Source of the DNA: Chloroflexota bacterium
GTDB lineage: Bacteria > Chloroflexota > Anaerolineae > B4-G1 > SLSP01
DNA length: 9,575 bases
Direction: 5' to 3'
Assembly (NCBI GenBank): GCA_012798275.1
Contig: JAAZNO010000057.1
Span: 1-9,575, forward strand
Each line of letters opens with the position of its first letter. Positions within the stretch are counted from its first letter, which is position 1. Below the pieces are notes generated by a model. It ran no database searches, was not told the DNA's origin, and was given only the letters and a program-made list of their open reading frames with translations. The translations under genes and the position numbers were made by a program. Below, piece by piece: positions 1-7,197 of this stretch.

Positions 1-593
1 CGCGCGTGATAGTAGCGGCTGAGGCAGGAAACGAGCACGTCCTCATTGCCGGGGATGTAGCTGGATTCCGCCCGCGCTACTTTGAAGCCCGTCTTCCCCG
101 GATAGGCGCAAGAGTCAGCGTGAATCGAGATCAACACATCCGCCTGATACCCGGCAAGCCGATCATCAAATTCGTCGAACAAATCCACGTTCCAGCCCCG
201 CTCCCGCAACCGCGCCACGACCCGGTCGGCGACCTGCGCATTGATCTGCGCCTCCTGCAGGCCGTCCGGGCACACCGCACCGCTATCGCTGCCCGCGTGT
301 CCCGCAATGACCCCCACGCGCGGGACAGCCGGCGTCACCGGTTCTGACGTCACCACCGCCACCGGTCCCGGCGTCGGCGTGGATGCGCCGAGAGGGATCA
401 CCGCCGGCCCCGTCTGCGGCGGCGTCACCGCTACGGTGCTGCTGGCCACGGGGATGATCGGCACCAGCCCTGAGGGCACCAGCAGCGCCAGCGCCGCCGC
501 GACGAGCACCAGTCCACGCAACAACAGCGCGACGGTCCAGGGATCGCCCGGCTGCACGCCCGCTGCTTGAGGATGCTGTCCGGTTTTGCTCAT
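1..593 (-). CDS. N-acetylmuramoyl-L-alanine amidase (Amidase_3), membrane-anchored, 3' end cut by the window
   Basis: The first 197 codons of a zinc-dependent cell-wall amidase are visible; the C-terminus lies beyond the left edge. Residues 1-18 look cytoplasmic, about 19-45 form one hydrophobic anchor, and 50-91 are a Pro/Thr/Val-rich linker, so the catalytic domain should sit outside the membrane. The Amidase_3 fold begins at VGVIAGHAGSDSGA (93-106). The likely zinc ligands are His99, Glu114 (in LQEAQIN) and His158 (in SIHAD), with the usual family spacing. The family cleaves the bond between N-acetylmuramic acid and the first L-Ala of the peptide stem. The ATG at 593-591 is preceded by GAGG about 5 bases upstream and lies 26 bases after the stop of the hydrolase gene, suggesting the same transcript. 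Cys108 and Cys162 could form a disulfide (inference). Some Amidase_3 proteins act in sporulation or division; nothing here decides that. Confidence 0.88.
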   Translation of the reverse strand, partial: MSKTGQHPQAAGVQPGDPWTVALLLRGLVLVAAALALLVPSGLVPIIPVASSTVAVTPPQTGPAVIPLGASTPTPGPVAVVTSEPVTPAVPRVGVIAGHAGSDSGAVCPDGLQEAQINAQVADRVVARLRERGWNVDLFDEFDDRLAGYQADVLISIHADSCAYPGKTGFKVARAESSYIPGNEDVLVSCLSRYYHA

Positions 594-619
594 CGCCGCC
601 TCACACGCCCCCGCCTCAC

Positions 620-1408
620 TCAACGCATCCGCCGACGCCACTCAGATTTAAGCGCAATGGCGTCCCAATTGTCGCGATGAATCAAGAAATTTAACACCAG
701 ACGGGTGAAGCGGCTCGGATCCTCCAGCATGGGGAAATGTTGCACGCCCTCCAGCAAGAGGACGTTCACGTTCTCCGCCAGCTCCTCCATCACCTCGTCC
801 GCCGGCACCTGGATGAGCGGATCTTGTGAGCCATACAGCAACATCACCGGGATCTCCAGATCTTCAAGCAACGACTCCAGATCCTCTTGGGCCGCGCTGC
901 GGAGGGTGCTCACGACCGCATCCCCATCGGTCTTGGCGGCTTCCAGAGCCACTTCCTGATAGTCGTTCAACCGCCGCCCCAAAATCCGCGCTGCCGGATT
1001 GTCCCCGCCGTTAAAGCCCAGCAATGTGCGGTTCATATTCTCGGTCGTGAAGGGGACATTGCTCAACAATACCTGTTCAACCTGTTCAGGATACCGCTCC
1101 GCGAAGTGCAACGCCACAATGCCGCCCAACCCGTGGCCCACCAGGGGAAGCCGCGGCAACCCCATCTGCTGCATGAATAGCGCCACCTGGGCCACGTAAC
1201 TGTCAATGGAATAACGGGTGCGATTCTTGTCCGAGTCCCCAAAACCCCAGAAATCGAGCGCGTAGGCGCGATACGACGAGGACAACGCGACCATCGTCGG
1301 CACCCAGTAACGCCAGGAACCGAGCCAGCCGTGCAGGAAAAGCAGCGGTTTTCCGCGGCCCAAAGCCTCGTAGTGGGCAAGGCTGCTTTCCAGAATGACG
1401 GCACTCAT
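620..1408 (-). CDS. Alpha/beta-hydrolase fold protein with nucleophile Ser replaced by Gly
   Basis: A 262-residue protein with the features of the alpha/beta-hydrolase superfamily. These are the oxyanion-hole HGW motif at 26-28 in LLFLHGWLG, the DFWGFGDSD strand-loop at 52-60, the nucleophile elbow at 91-96, an acid residue Asp196 in YGSQDPLI, and His224 in GVQHFPMLEDP. The elbow reads GHGLGG where the family has GHSxGG, so the expected catalytic Ser is Gly93 (codon GGG at 1132-1130). Asp and His are kept. A short cap lies at about 125-175. The length is normal and the frame is intact, so this is not an obvious pseudogene. It may be catalytically dead or altered, for instance a binding or receptor-like protein. 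The ATG at 1408 has GGAG about 9 bases upstream and follows the CheY-like gene by 19 bases. The substrate cannot be inferred. Confidence 0.9.
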   Translation of the reverse strand: MSAVILESSLAHYEALGRGKPLLFLHGWLGSWRYWVPTMVALSSSYRAYALDFWGFGDSDKNRTRYSIDSYVAQVALFMQQMGLPRLPLVGHGLGGIVALHFAERYPEQVEQVLLSNVPFTTENMNRTLLGFNGGDNPAARILGRRLNDYQEVALEAAKTDGDAVVSTLRSAAQEDLESLLEDLEIPVMLLYGSQDPLIQVPADEVMEELAENVNVLLLEGVQHFPMLEDPSRFTRLVLNFLIHRDNWDAIALKSEWRRRMR

Positions 1409-1427
1409 CCGTTCACGCTCCGCAAGT

Positions 1428-1805
1428 TCAGGCTTTCCCGTACTGCTGCAGAATCTGCTTCACTTGTTTGATCAGCTCATCAGGCGCAAAGGGCTTGAGA
1501 ATATACTGCGCCGCCCCGACGCTGAGCCCTTCTTGAATTTCGCTTTCCTGGCCCTTGGCCGAAAGGAACACCACCGGCGTAGATTGCATCTCCGGTATCT
1601 GCATCAACGCGGCGCAGGCCTGATAGCCGGTCATGCGCGGCATCCGCACATCCATCAAGATGAGATCCGGCCTGACCTGCGGCGCCCTTTCCACCGCCTC
1701 GGCCCCGTTGGCCGCCAGTTCCACCTCGAAACCGGCAAAGCGTAGGGTGAAGGCAATCAGCTCGCGAATATCACGTTCATCTTCGGCTACGAGGATCTTG
1801 ACCAT
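1428..1805 (-). CDS. Stand-alone CheY-like response regulator (single receiver domain)
   Basis: A 125-residue protein made only of a receiver domain, with no output domain. The acidic pocket is Glu8/Asp9, the phosphoacceptor is Asp52 in LILMDVRMP, the Ser/Thr switch is Ser82 in FLSAKG, and the conserved Lys is Lys104 in ILKPF. All residues needed for phosphorylation are present. It starts 3 bases after the stop of the large hybrid kinase, and its Shine-Dalgarno lies inside the last kinase codons, so the two are almost certainly co-translated and the kinase is the likely phosphodonor. With no DNA-binding or enzymatic domain it must act through protein contact or pass phosphate on; the target is unknown. 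It resembles the receivers fused to the kinase, so it may have arisen from one of them (inference). Confidence 0.95.
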   Translation of the reverse strand: MVKILVAEDERDIRELIAFTLRFAGFEVELAANGAEAVERAPQVRPDLILMDVRMPRMTGYQACAALMQIPEMQSTPVVFLSAKGQESEIQEGLSVGAAQYILKPFAPDELIKQVKQILQQYGKA

Positions 1806-1808
1806 CCA

Positions 1809-4800
1809 TCACTCCTTGTTCCCGTCAGCACTTTCTACCAGGCGGGAAATCTCCTCTCCCAACTCCTCCATCGAGAAAGGCTTCGTGACAAAACGTGTTG
1901 CCCCCAGCGCTTTCATCGCCGATGCGCTCCCATTCCCCGGTTCGGCAAAACCCGTCATCACCACGACGGGGATGTTGGCCGTAGCGGGATGGCGCTTCAA
2001 TTGTTGGAGCACCTCATAGCCATCCATGCCCGGCAACTTCAAATCCAGCAAAATCAGGGAGGGTGGCTGCTCCTGAGCCATCCGCAACGCCCGCTCACCG
2101 CGGGTCACCGTCCGCACCTGCAAGCCCTGCGCCCGCAAGGCCGTCCGCAGCAAAGTCAGGGTGTCCCGATCGTCATCTACTACCAGGACCGTGCCTTTGC
2201 CGGCCAATACCCGATTCACGACCTGCAACAACCGGGCTTCATCCACCGGCTTGGTGAAATAATCCACCGCTCCCAATCGCAGCCCGCGATCCTGATCAAA
2301 AACCACTGAGACAATCACCACCGGGATGGACGCCGTGTCGGGGTTGCGTTTGAGGAGCTGCAACACCTCAAAACCGTCCAGATCGGGGAGGCGGATATCC
2401 AGCGAGATCAAATCCGGCTGTTCCTGACGCGCCAGGCGCAACGCCGCTTCCCCCGAGGCGGCCACCACAACCCGATGCCCCTCGTGTTCCAACGTCAGCC
2501 GCAACATCTCAGCGACTTCGGGGTCATCTTCGACGACGAGAACCGTGGCCACGGCATTGGCTCCCAATCCAGCGGGCGGATGCCCCACCGGCGCCGTCGC
2601 TTCCCCTTCCACCAGCGGGAACGTCACGGTGAAAATACTGCCCTCTCCCGGCTCACTTTCCACTGCAATCTGACCGCCGTGCATCTGCACCAGCGAGGCC
2701 GTGATCGCCAACCCCAGACCCGTGCCGCCCGCCTCCGACACCAGCGGGTTATCCACACGATAGAAGCGTGAGAAAATCCGGCTTTGATCCTCTGGCGAGA
2801 TGCCAATGCCCGTATCGGCTACGGCGATATGGAACATCTCCTCCCGGACATAAGCATAGATGGCGATCTCGCCGCCCAGCGGCGTGTATTTGAAGGCGTT
2901 TCCCACCAAGTTGGTGAGAATTTGCACCATCCGATCGGGATCCCCGTAAGCCAACGGCAGGCCCTCCGGCAGAACGGTGCGGATCTGCAGCCCCTTCTCT
3001 TCAATCTTGGGCGTGAGTGTGACCGCCACCTGCCGAATCAGCTCCGCCATGTCTACCGGCTGACAATGAAGCTCCACCTTGCCGCCCTCAATACGCGACA
3101 TATCCAGCAAATCGTTCACCAGGCTCGTCAACCGGTCGGTGTTGTTGCGAATGATGTTCAGGAATTGCACCTGCATGTCGGTGAGCGGGCCGGTAGCCCC
3201 CATCAACAGCAGATCCACATATCCCTTCACCGAGGTCATCGGCGTGCGCAACTCATGCGAAACCGTGGAGACAAACTCGCTCTTGGCGCGGTCGGCCTCC
3301 ACCTCCGCCGTGATGTCGCGGAAGGCCGCCACGACCCCCAGAAACTCGCGGATCGGCGAGATGACCGGCGATAAATGCATACTCACGACTTGCCGCCCCA
3401 GTTCCAACCGTTCCGAGAGGAAATCACCGCTCTGGTAGCTGCCCGGTTCCGCCTCCCACACCGCGATCTGCTCCAGCCAGCCGCGCACTTTGTCGCCGTA
3501 GAGCCCCAACACCTCACTCAGCGAACGTCCCATTGCCTGCGCGCGATTCAGCGTGAGGATGCGCTCCGCCGCCGCATTGAAGAGGATGATCTTGCCGCGA
3601 GCGTCTGCCACCAGCACGCCGTCGGCGATGCCTTCGAGAATGGCCTGACTGCGAGCGGCTTCGTTCTGCTGGGTGCGCAGCATCGAGCCTACCCGCTCCG
3701 CCTGCTCGCGGATCAAACGATACAGCTCCGCGTTGTTGAGTGCATGACCGACCTGCACCGCGGCGGCTTCCACCAGCCGCTGATCCCCAGTGTCAAAGGC
3801 GTCCACCTCGGGCGAATGCAGAAAGATCACGCCGACGGTTTCATCGCCAGCCGTGATCGGTACCGCAAGCACCGAGCGCGTGTCGTCCTCGATGGGAATC
3901 CAGCGCGCATCGAGACGCACGTCGGGCACCATCGCCGATTGCCGGTTCGTGAGCACCCACCCCACCAGGCCCTCGTTGCGCTTGTAAGGCGCTCGCACAC
4001 CCCCTGGCGGGACAGATTTACCGCCCCCGACTGAGGCCCGCTGCTGCAAATGGCCCGTGTTCTGATCCAGCAACAACACGGTCGCCCGCTCGGCGTGCAC
4101 CGCGTCTTTGAGCATCGAGACCGTTTTGTGTAACACCCGATCAATATCGAGGCTGGCCACCAGGCCGGAGGCAATTTCATACAGGATCGTCGAGCGGTCA
4201 CGCTCAGTGCGCAGGCTATTCAGAGCTTCGGCCAGCTCCGCCGTGCGCTCTTCCACTCGCCGTTCCAGCTCCGCCGAGAAGTTCTTGACCTCCTCGAAGA
4301 GCTGCGCATTTTCCACCGCCACCGAGATCTGGTCGGCGAGCATCGTCAACGTCGCCACCTGCAGCGGCTCGATGATCCCGGCCTCGCGGCGTTCCGCGCT
4401 GAGCACTCCCACCGTGCGCCCGGCGACCTGCAACGGCACAAGCAACGCCGACCCCACCGGCAACGCCCCCGGCGTGAAGCGCGGCTCGCTGCGCACGTCA
4501 TCCAACGCCAACGGCATGCCGGATTCCACGACGGCGCCCACCAGCCCTGCCCCCGGTTCCACCTGCAGCCCCTCGCCCAACAAACTCAGATCATACCCCG
4601 AGGACGCGCGCGGCGTCAGCGCCGTCTGACCCCGAGCTTGCAGGTACACCGTCGCATAATCATAGCCCAACAAATTGGTGACCGCTTGCGCCACCGTGTT
4701 GAGGACCAGCGAGAGGTCGAGTTTGGTCGTGATCGAGCGGCTCAGTTCGTTGAGCAACATCAGGGTGTTCAGCTGCAGCCGCAGGTTTTCCACCAACCGG

Positions 4801-6182
4801 TTGTTGGCGATGACCACCCCAATCTGCGCCGCGAACAGCTCCAGGACTTCCAGGGAGGCCCGCGTCGGCGCCCGTCCGTCCAGAGGCTCGTCCACCGACA
4901 AATAGCCGACGGCATCGCCCTGCGGGCCATACAGCGGGACCAGCAACAGGTCCTGCGGATGCCACATGCCGGGGCGGCGAGCCTCAGGCACGGCCACCTC
5001 CACCTCAAACACGTCCAGTTCCCCACGCCAGATGTGTTGCTGTTCAGCCGGAATGTAATAGCAGTTGCCGATGCGGAATTGCTCTTGCAGCAAGCGCGCG
5101 ATCTGCGACCAGGGGCGGCGCACCTGCTTGAGGCGCTCCAAATCCACCAGGGGCATCCCCGCCCCGGCGACGCGCCGCACCATCTGCCCCTCAATCACGC
5201 TGATGAGCACAATCTCATAGCCGACCGCTTCTTGCGTGGCATACGCCATGTCCAACAGGGTCTCTTCGAGGGGGCGATCGGAACGCATCGTCCGCGTGGC
5301 TTCCAACAACAAGCGCATCTGCTCGGCGCGTTCCCGCACAAAGTTGCCCCGCAGCAGTTGCTCCTGATAGCGCCGATCGTTTCCCACCGCCAGCGCCGTT
5401 TCCGCCGCCAGCCCGTCCATGAAATCAATCGCCGCCGGATTCAACGCCTGCGGTTGGCGGCAGTGCAGCACGATGGCCGCTGCCAGCTGCCCCTCATAAA
5501 AGACGGGCGACCACAATTCAGTCTGCATCCCGGCCTGGTATGCCGGCGTCGGGTGCAGCTCGGCGAGATTGGGAATGTAGCGAGTGACTGGCTGCCGCAT
5601 GAAAGCCACCAGCGAAGGGTCGGTCTCAGCATGGGCCAGTAGCTCCTCGTAAGCGGCGGAGGTGGCCTCCGGATAGCCCTGTGCCAGCGCCAGGGTAGGG
5701 AGCTCGTCGCGCCAGAGCCAGACCATCCCCGCATCCGCGTGAGTGAACCGCCGCGCTTCTTCCAGCACCAATTGGAGAATCCGCCCCAGTTCCAGCGTGC
5801 TGGCGATCTCCTGGGTGATGCGCCGCAAGGCGGCTTCCGAGGCAACGCGCCGCGCGACTTCCTGCTCCGCCGCCTGGGCGCGCCGGGCCTGCGCTTGCCA
5901 TGCCGACGCCAGCGTAGCCCCGGCACCCGCTAAAAAGGCCGCCACGGCCCAATGCAACCACAGCGTCGGCGTGCGCCACACGGCCAACACCGCCAGCGCG
6001 AATAAAATGAGGGCCGTCAGCCAGACACGCCGTCGCCCCTGCAGGCCCCCCAACACCGCCGGCAGGATCAACAGGTACAGCCCCACGGGCAGCGCGCCGC
6101 TATACAGCAGCAGCAACGCCAGCGCGCTGCTCAGCAACACCGCGCCCCATCCAGGCTGGAAAGAAGTCAACCGCTCACGCAT
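1809..6182 (-). CDS. Giant membrane hybrid histidine kinase: 4 TM, 4 GAF, PAS, HisKA/HATPase, 2 receivers
   Basis: A 1457-residue sensor kinase. Four closely spaced hydrophobic helices (about 12-29, 30-48, 53-69, 74-95) leave almost no external loop, so sensing is probably intramembrane or cytoplasmic. A helical linker leads to GAF domains at about 128-268, 300-460, 485-625 and 675-815, with a coiled coil at 630-665. A PAS domain follows at 845-960 (GIADGVLVADARGKIILFN). HisKA has SHELRTP with phosphorylated His976. The HATPase shows the N-box (Asn1091, Asn1095), DTGIGIS (1123-1129), FSRFYR (1137-1142) and GGTGLGLAI (1152-1160). Two receivers follow: REC1 (Asp1262, Ser1292, Lys1311) and REC2 (Asp1380, Thr1410, Lys1434). 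All catalytic residues look intact. No HPt domain is present, so phosphotransfer is either direct or uses a partner elsewhere. The GAF ligands cannot be told. The ATG at 6182 has only a weak GGGAAAAG upstream; a terminator-like hairpin and a possible promoter precede it. Confidence 0.95.
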   Translation of the reverse strand: MRERLTSFQPGWGAVLLSSALALLLLYSGALPVGLYLLILPAVLGGLQGRRRVWLTALILFALAVLAVWRTPTLWLHWAVAAFLAGAGATLASAWQAQARRAQAAEQEVARRVASEAALRRITQEIASTLELGRILQLVLEEARRFTHADAGMVWLWRDELPTLALAQGYPEATSAAYEELLAHAETDPSLVAFMRQPVTRYIPNLAELHPTPAYQAGMQTELWSPVFYEGQLAAAIVLHCRQPQALNPAAIDFMDGLAAETALAVGNDRRYQEQLLRGNFVRERAEQMRLLLEATRTMRSDRPLEETLLDMAYATQEAVGYEIVLISVIEGQMVRRVAGAGMPLVDLERLKQVRRPWSQIARLLQEQFRIGNCYYIPAEQQHIWRGELDVFEVEVAVPEARRPGMWHPQDLLLVPLYGPQGDAVGYLSVDEPLDGRAPTRASLEVLELFAAQIGVVIANNRLVENLRLQLNTLMLLNELSRSITTKLDLSLVLNTVAQAVTNLLGYDYATVYLQARGQTALTPRASSGYDLSLLGEGLQVEPGAGLVGAVVESGMPLALDDVRSEPRFTPGALPVGSALLVPLQVAGRTVGVLSAERREAGIIEPLQVATLTMLADQISVAVENAQLFEEVKNFSAELERRVEERTAELAEALNSLRTERDRSTILYEIASGLVASLDIDRVLHKTVSMLKDAVHAERATVLLLDQNTGHLQQRASVGGGKSVPPGGVRAPYKRNEGLVGWVLTNRQSAMVPDVRLDARWIPIEDDTRSVLAVPITAGDETVGVIFLHSPEVDAFDTGDQRLVEAAAVQVGHALNNAELYRLIREQAERVGSMLRTQQNEAARSQAILEGIADGVLVADARGKIILFNAAAERILTLNRAQAMGRSLSEVLGLYGDKVRGWLEQIAVWEAEPGSYQSGDFLSERLELGRQVVSMHLSPVISPIREFLGVVAAFRDITAEVEADRAKSEFVSTVSHELRTPMTSVKGYVDLLLMGATGPLTDMQVQFLNIIRNNTDRLTSLVNDLLDMSRIEGGKVELHCQPVDMAELIRQVAVTLTPKIEEKGLQIRTVLPEGLPLAYGDPDRMVQILTNLVGNAFKYTPLGGEIAIYAYVREEMFHIAVADTGIGISPEDQSRIFSRFYRVDNPLVSEAGGTGLGLAITASLVQMHGGQIAVESEPGEGSIFTVTFPLVEGEATAPVGHPPAGLGANAVATVLVVEDDPEVAEMLRLTLEHEGHRVVVAASGEAALRLARQEQPDLISLDIRLPDLDGFEVLQLLKRNPDTASIPVVIVSVVFDQDRGLRLGAVDYFTKPVDEARLLQVVNRVLAGKGTVLVVDDDRDTLTLLRTALRAQGLQVRTVTRGERALRMAQEQPPSLILLDLKLPGMDGYEVLQQLKRHPATANIPVVVMTGFAEPGNGSASAMKALGATRFVTKPFSMEELGEEISRLVESADGNKE
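1812..1817 (-). promoter_or_regulatory. Ribosome binding site of the CheY-like gene, inside the kinase 3' end
   Basis: The minus strand reads AAGGAG, 6 bases before the ATG at 1805-1803. It is embedded in the last Lys-Glu codons of the kinase, directly before its TGA. The strong site and the 3-base gap point to translational coupling of kinase and regulator. Confidence 0.8.
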
Positions 6183-6205
6183 CTTTTCCCATCAACCCCA
6201 AACAA

Positions 6206-6235
6206 TTTTTACGTCCCAATAGGGAAATATTGCAA
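6206..6235 (-). promoter_or_regulatory. Possible sigma70-type promoter for the kinase operon
   Basis: On the minus strand, TTGCAA (6235-6230) and TAAAAA (6211-6206) are separated by 18 bases and lie just upstream of the kinase ATG at 6182. The gap is noticeably AT-rich compared with the rest of the window. The match to TTGACA/TATAAT is only partial, and the TTGCAA overlaps the end of the T-run of the preceding terminator. If real, the 5' leader would be very short, about 20 bases. Confidence 0.35.
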
Positions 6236-6252
6236 AAAAAGTCCACGGACTT
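6234..6252 (-). terminator. Short intrinsic terminator-like hairpin after the REC-GGDEF-like gene
   Basis: The minus strand reads AAGTC-CGTG-GACTT, a 5-bp stem with a 4-base loop, and the stem runs into a continuous T-run. The left arm overlaps the TAA stop codon at 6253-6251. The stem is short and AT-leaning, so termination may be weak or partial, leaving some read-through into the kinase gene. Confidence 0.5.
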
Positions 6253-7144
6253 AAGATTTCCGCGCCCGTCGGCGCGCCTCGGCTGCCGCCTCCGTCACCT
6301 CACGGATGTCAGTGAAAGGGCCCTCGTCGGCTGAAAGCATGCCGATCTGCAGGTGCATCAAGGGCACATGCTTTTCCTCACCCTTGCTGTCATGCACCAC
6401 CAGGTATCCCTGCATTCGGGTCATGAAGTCGTAGTGCGTTCCCACATTCTCCTCGAAGCGCCGTTCGAGGTCCTCTTTGAGCTGCGGCATGATCGCTTTG
6501 CGGGTAATGACAATGAAGTTATCGCCTCCGATATGACCGATGAAATCCTCCGGATAGCCGAGACGCTCCACGGCCTCATTGAGCACCAGCGCTGTGAAGC
6601 GTAACACCTCCTCGCCGGCCACGAAGCCATACACCTCGTTAAAGGCGTCCAGCCCCGGAATGCCGATGTAGAGGATGCCCCAATCCGCCAGGCGCAGCAG
6701 CTGCCGCAATTGTTGCTCGATCAGCCGGCCGCTCGGCAGGCCGGTCGTCGGGCTCGTCAGACTCTCGATCTCGGCGCGCTTGATGGTGTTCCGCACGCGC
6801 AACCGCAGCTCTTCCACGTCGAAGGGCTTGGTGATGTAGTCATCGGCACCCAACTCCAGGCCGTGGATTTTGTCGCTGCGTTCGTCTTTCTGCGTGAGGA
6901 AAAGAATGGGGATATGACTGGTACGCAGGTTGGTACGCAGCTGCCGGCAGACTTCATACCCGTCAATGTCGGGAAGCATGATGTCCAGGACGATTACATT
7001 GGGGAGCAACTGTCGCGTCGCCTCCAGCGCATCCTGTCCCCGCGGCGCAACATGCACTTCGTACTCCAGGGATCTGAAATACAGCTGTAACATGTTGGAG
7101 ATGTCGGGATCGTCTTCCACTACCAGAATACGGCCTTCACTCAT
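6251..7144 (-). CDS. Response regulator with receiver and degenerate GGDEF domain
   Basis: A 297-residue protein. The receiver (about 4-120) has Glu10/Asp11/Asp12, phosphoacceptor Asp54 in VLDIMLPDIDGYE, Thr84 and Lys106, and looks fully functional. From about 128 a GGDEF-type fold follows: TTGLPSGRLIE (133-143), FNEVYGFVAGEEVLRFTA (168-185) and GHIGGDNFIVI (203-213). The signature is GGDNF rather than GG(D/E)EF. The metal-binding Asp positions of the usual DxDxF segment align with Gly161 and Pro163. The inhibitory RxxD site reads YPED (197-200), lacking Arg. Diguanylate cyclase activity is therefore unlikely; the domain may bind GTP or c-di-GMP-like ligands, or act as a protein-interaction module. 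The ATG has a perfect AGGAGGT 5 bases upstream. It lies 53 bases after the reductase homologue and 68 bases before the kinase. Phosphorylation by that kinase is plausible but unproven. Confidence 0.92.
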   Translation of the reverse strand: MSEGRILVVEDDPDISNMLQLYFRSLEYEVHVAPRGQDALEATRQLLPNVIVLDIMLPDIDGYEVCRQLRTNLRTSHIPILFLTQKDERSDKIHGLELGADDYITKPFDVEELRLRVRNTIKRAEIESLTSPTTGLPSGRLIEQQLRQLLRLADWGILYIGIPGLDAFNEVYGFVAGEEVLRFTALVLNEAVERLGYPEDFIGHIGGDNFIVITRKAIMPQLKEDLERRFEENVGTHYDFMTRMQGYLVVHDSKGEEKHVPLMHLQIGMLSADEGPFTDIREVTEAAAEARRRARKS

Positions 7145-7149
7145 GTCCT

Positions 7150-7156
7150 ACCTCCT
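7150..7156 (-). promoter_or_regulatory. Strong Shine-Dalgarno of the REC-GGDEF-like gene
   Basis: The minus strand reads AGGAGGT, a full anti-SD match, 5 bases before the ATG at 7144-7142. This fixes the start codon and suggests high translation compared with the kinase and the reductase homologue, which have weak or no visible site. Confidence 0.8.
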
Positions 7157-7197
7157 GCCCCGCGAATCCACAGTGGGTCGGGGGTGCCTTTGTGACC

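Noticed and set aside
6..570. Plus-strand open frames opposite the amidase gene
   Set aside because: The minus-strand frame carries the clear Amidase_3 motifs and a membrane anchor; the plus-strand products are low-complexity shadows.
620..1408. Hydrolase gene as a pseudogene
   Set aside because: Full length, intact frame, ribosome binding site present, and the other motifs are conserved. Only the nucleophile is changed.
2784..4034. Two long plus-strand open frames (196 and 219 codons)
   Set aside because: Both are antisense to the PAS, HisKA and ATPase region of the kinase and show no domain or ribosome binding site.
4638..5642. A 334-codon open frame on the plus strand
   Set aside because: It lies fully antisense to the kinase, and its product is rich in Gln, Arg and His with no recognisable domain. 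This is what the reverse of a GC-rich gene gives. The kinase frame has continuous domain matches here.
7145..7197. Possible hairpin (CCCCG with CGGGG) between the reductase homologue and the REC-GGDEF-like gene
   Set aside because: The loop is long, no T-run follows, and the sequence runs straight into the Shine-Dalgarno. It is not convincing as a terminator or riboswitch.
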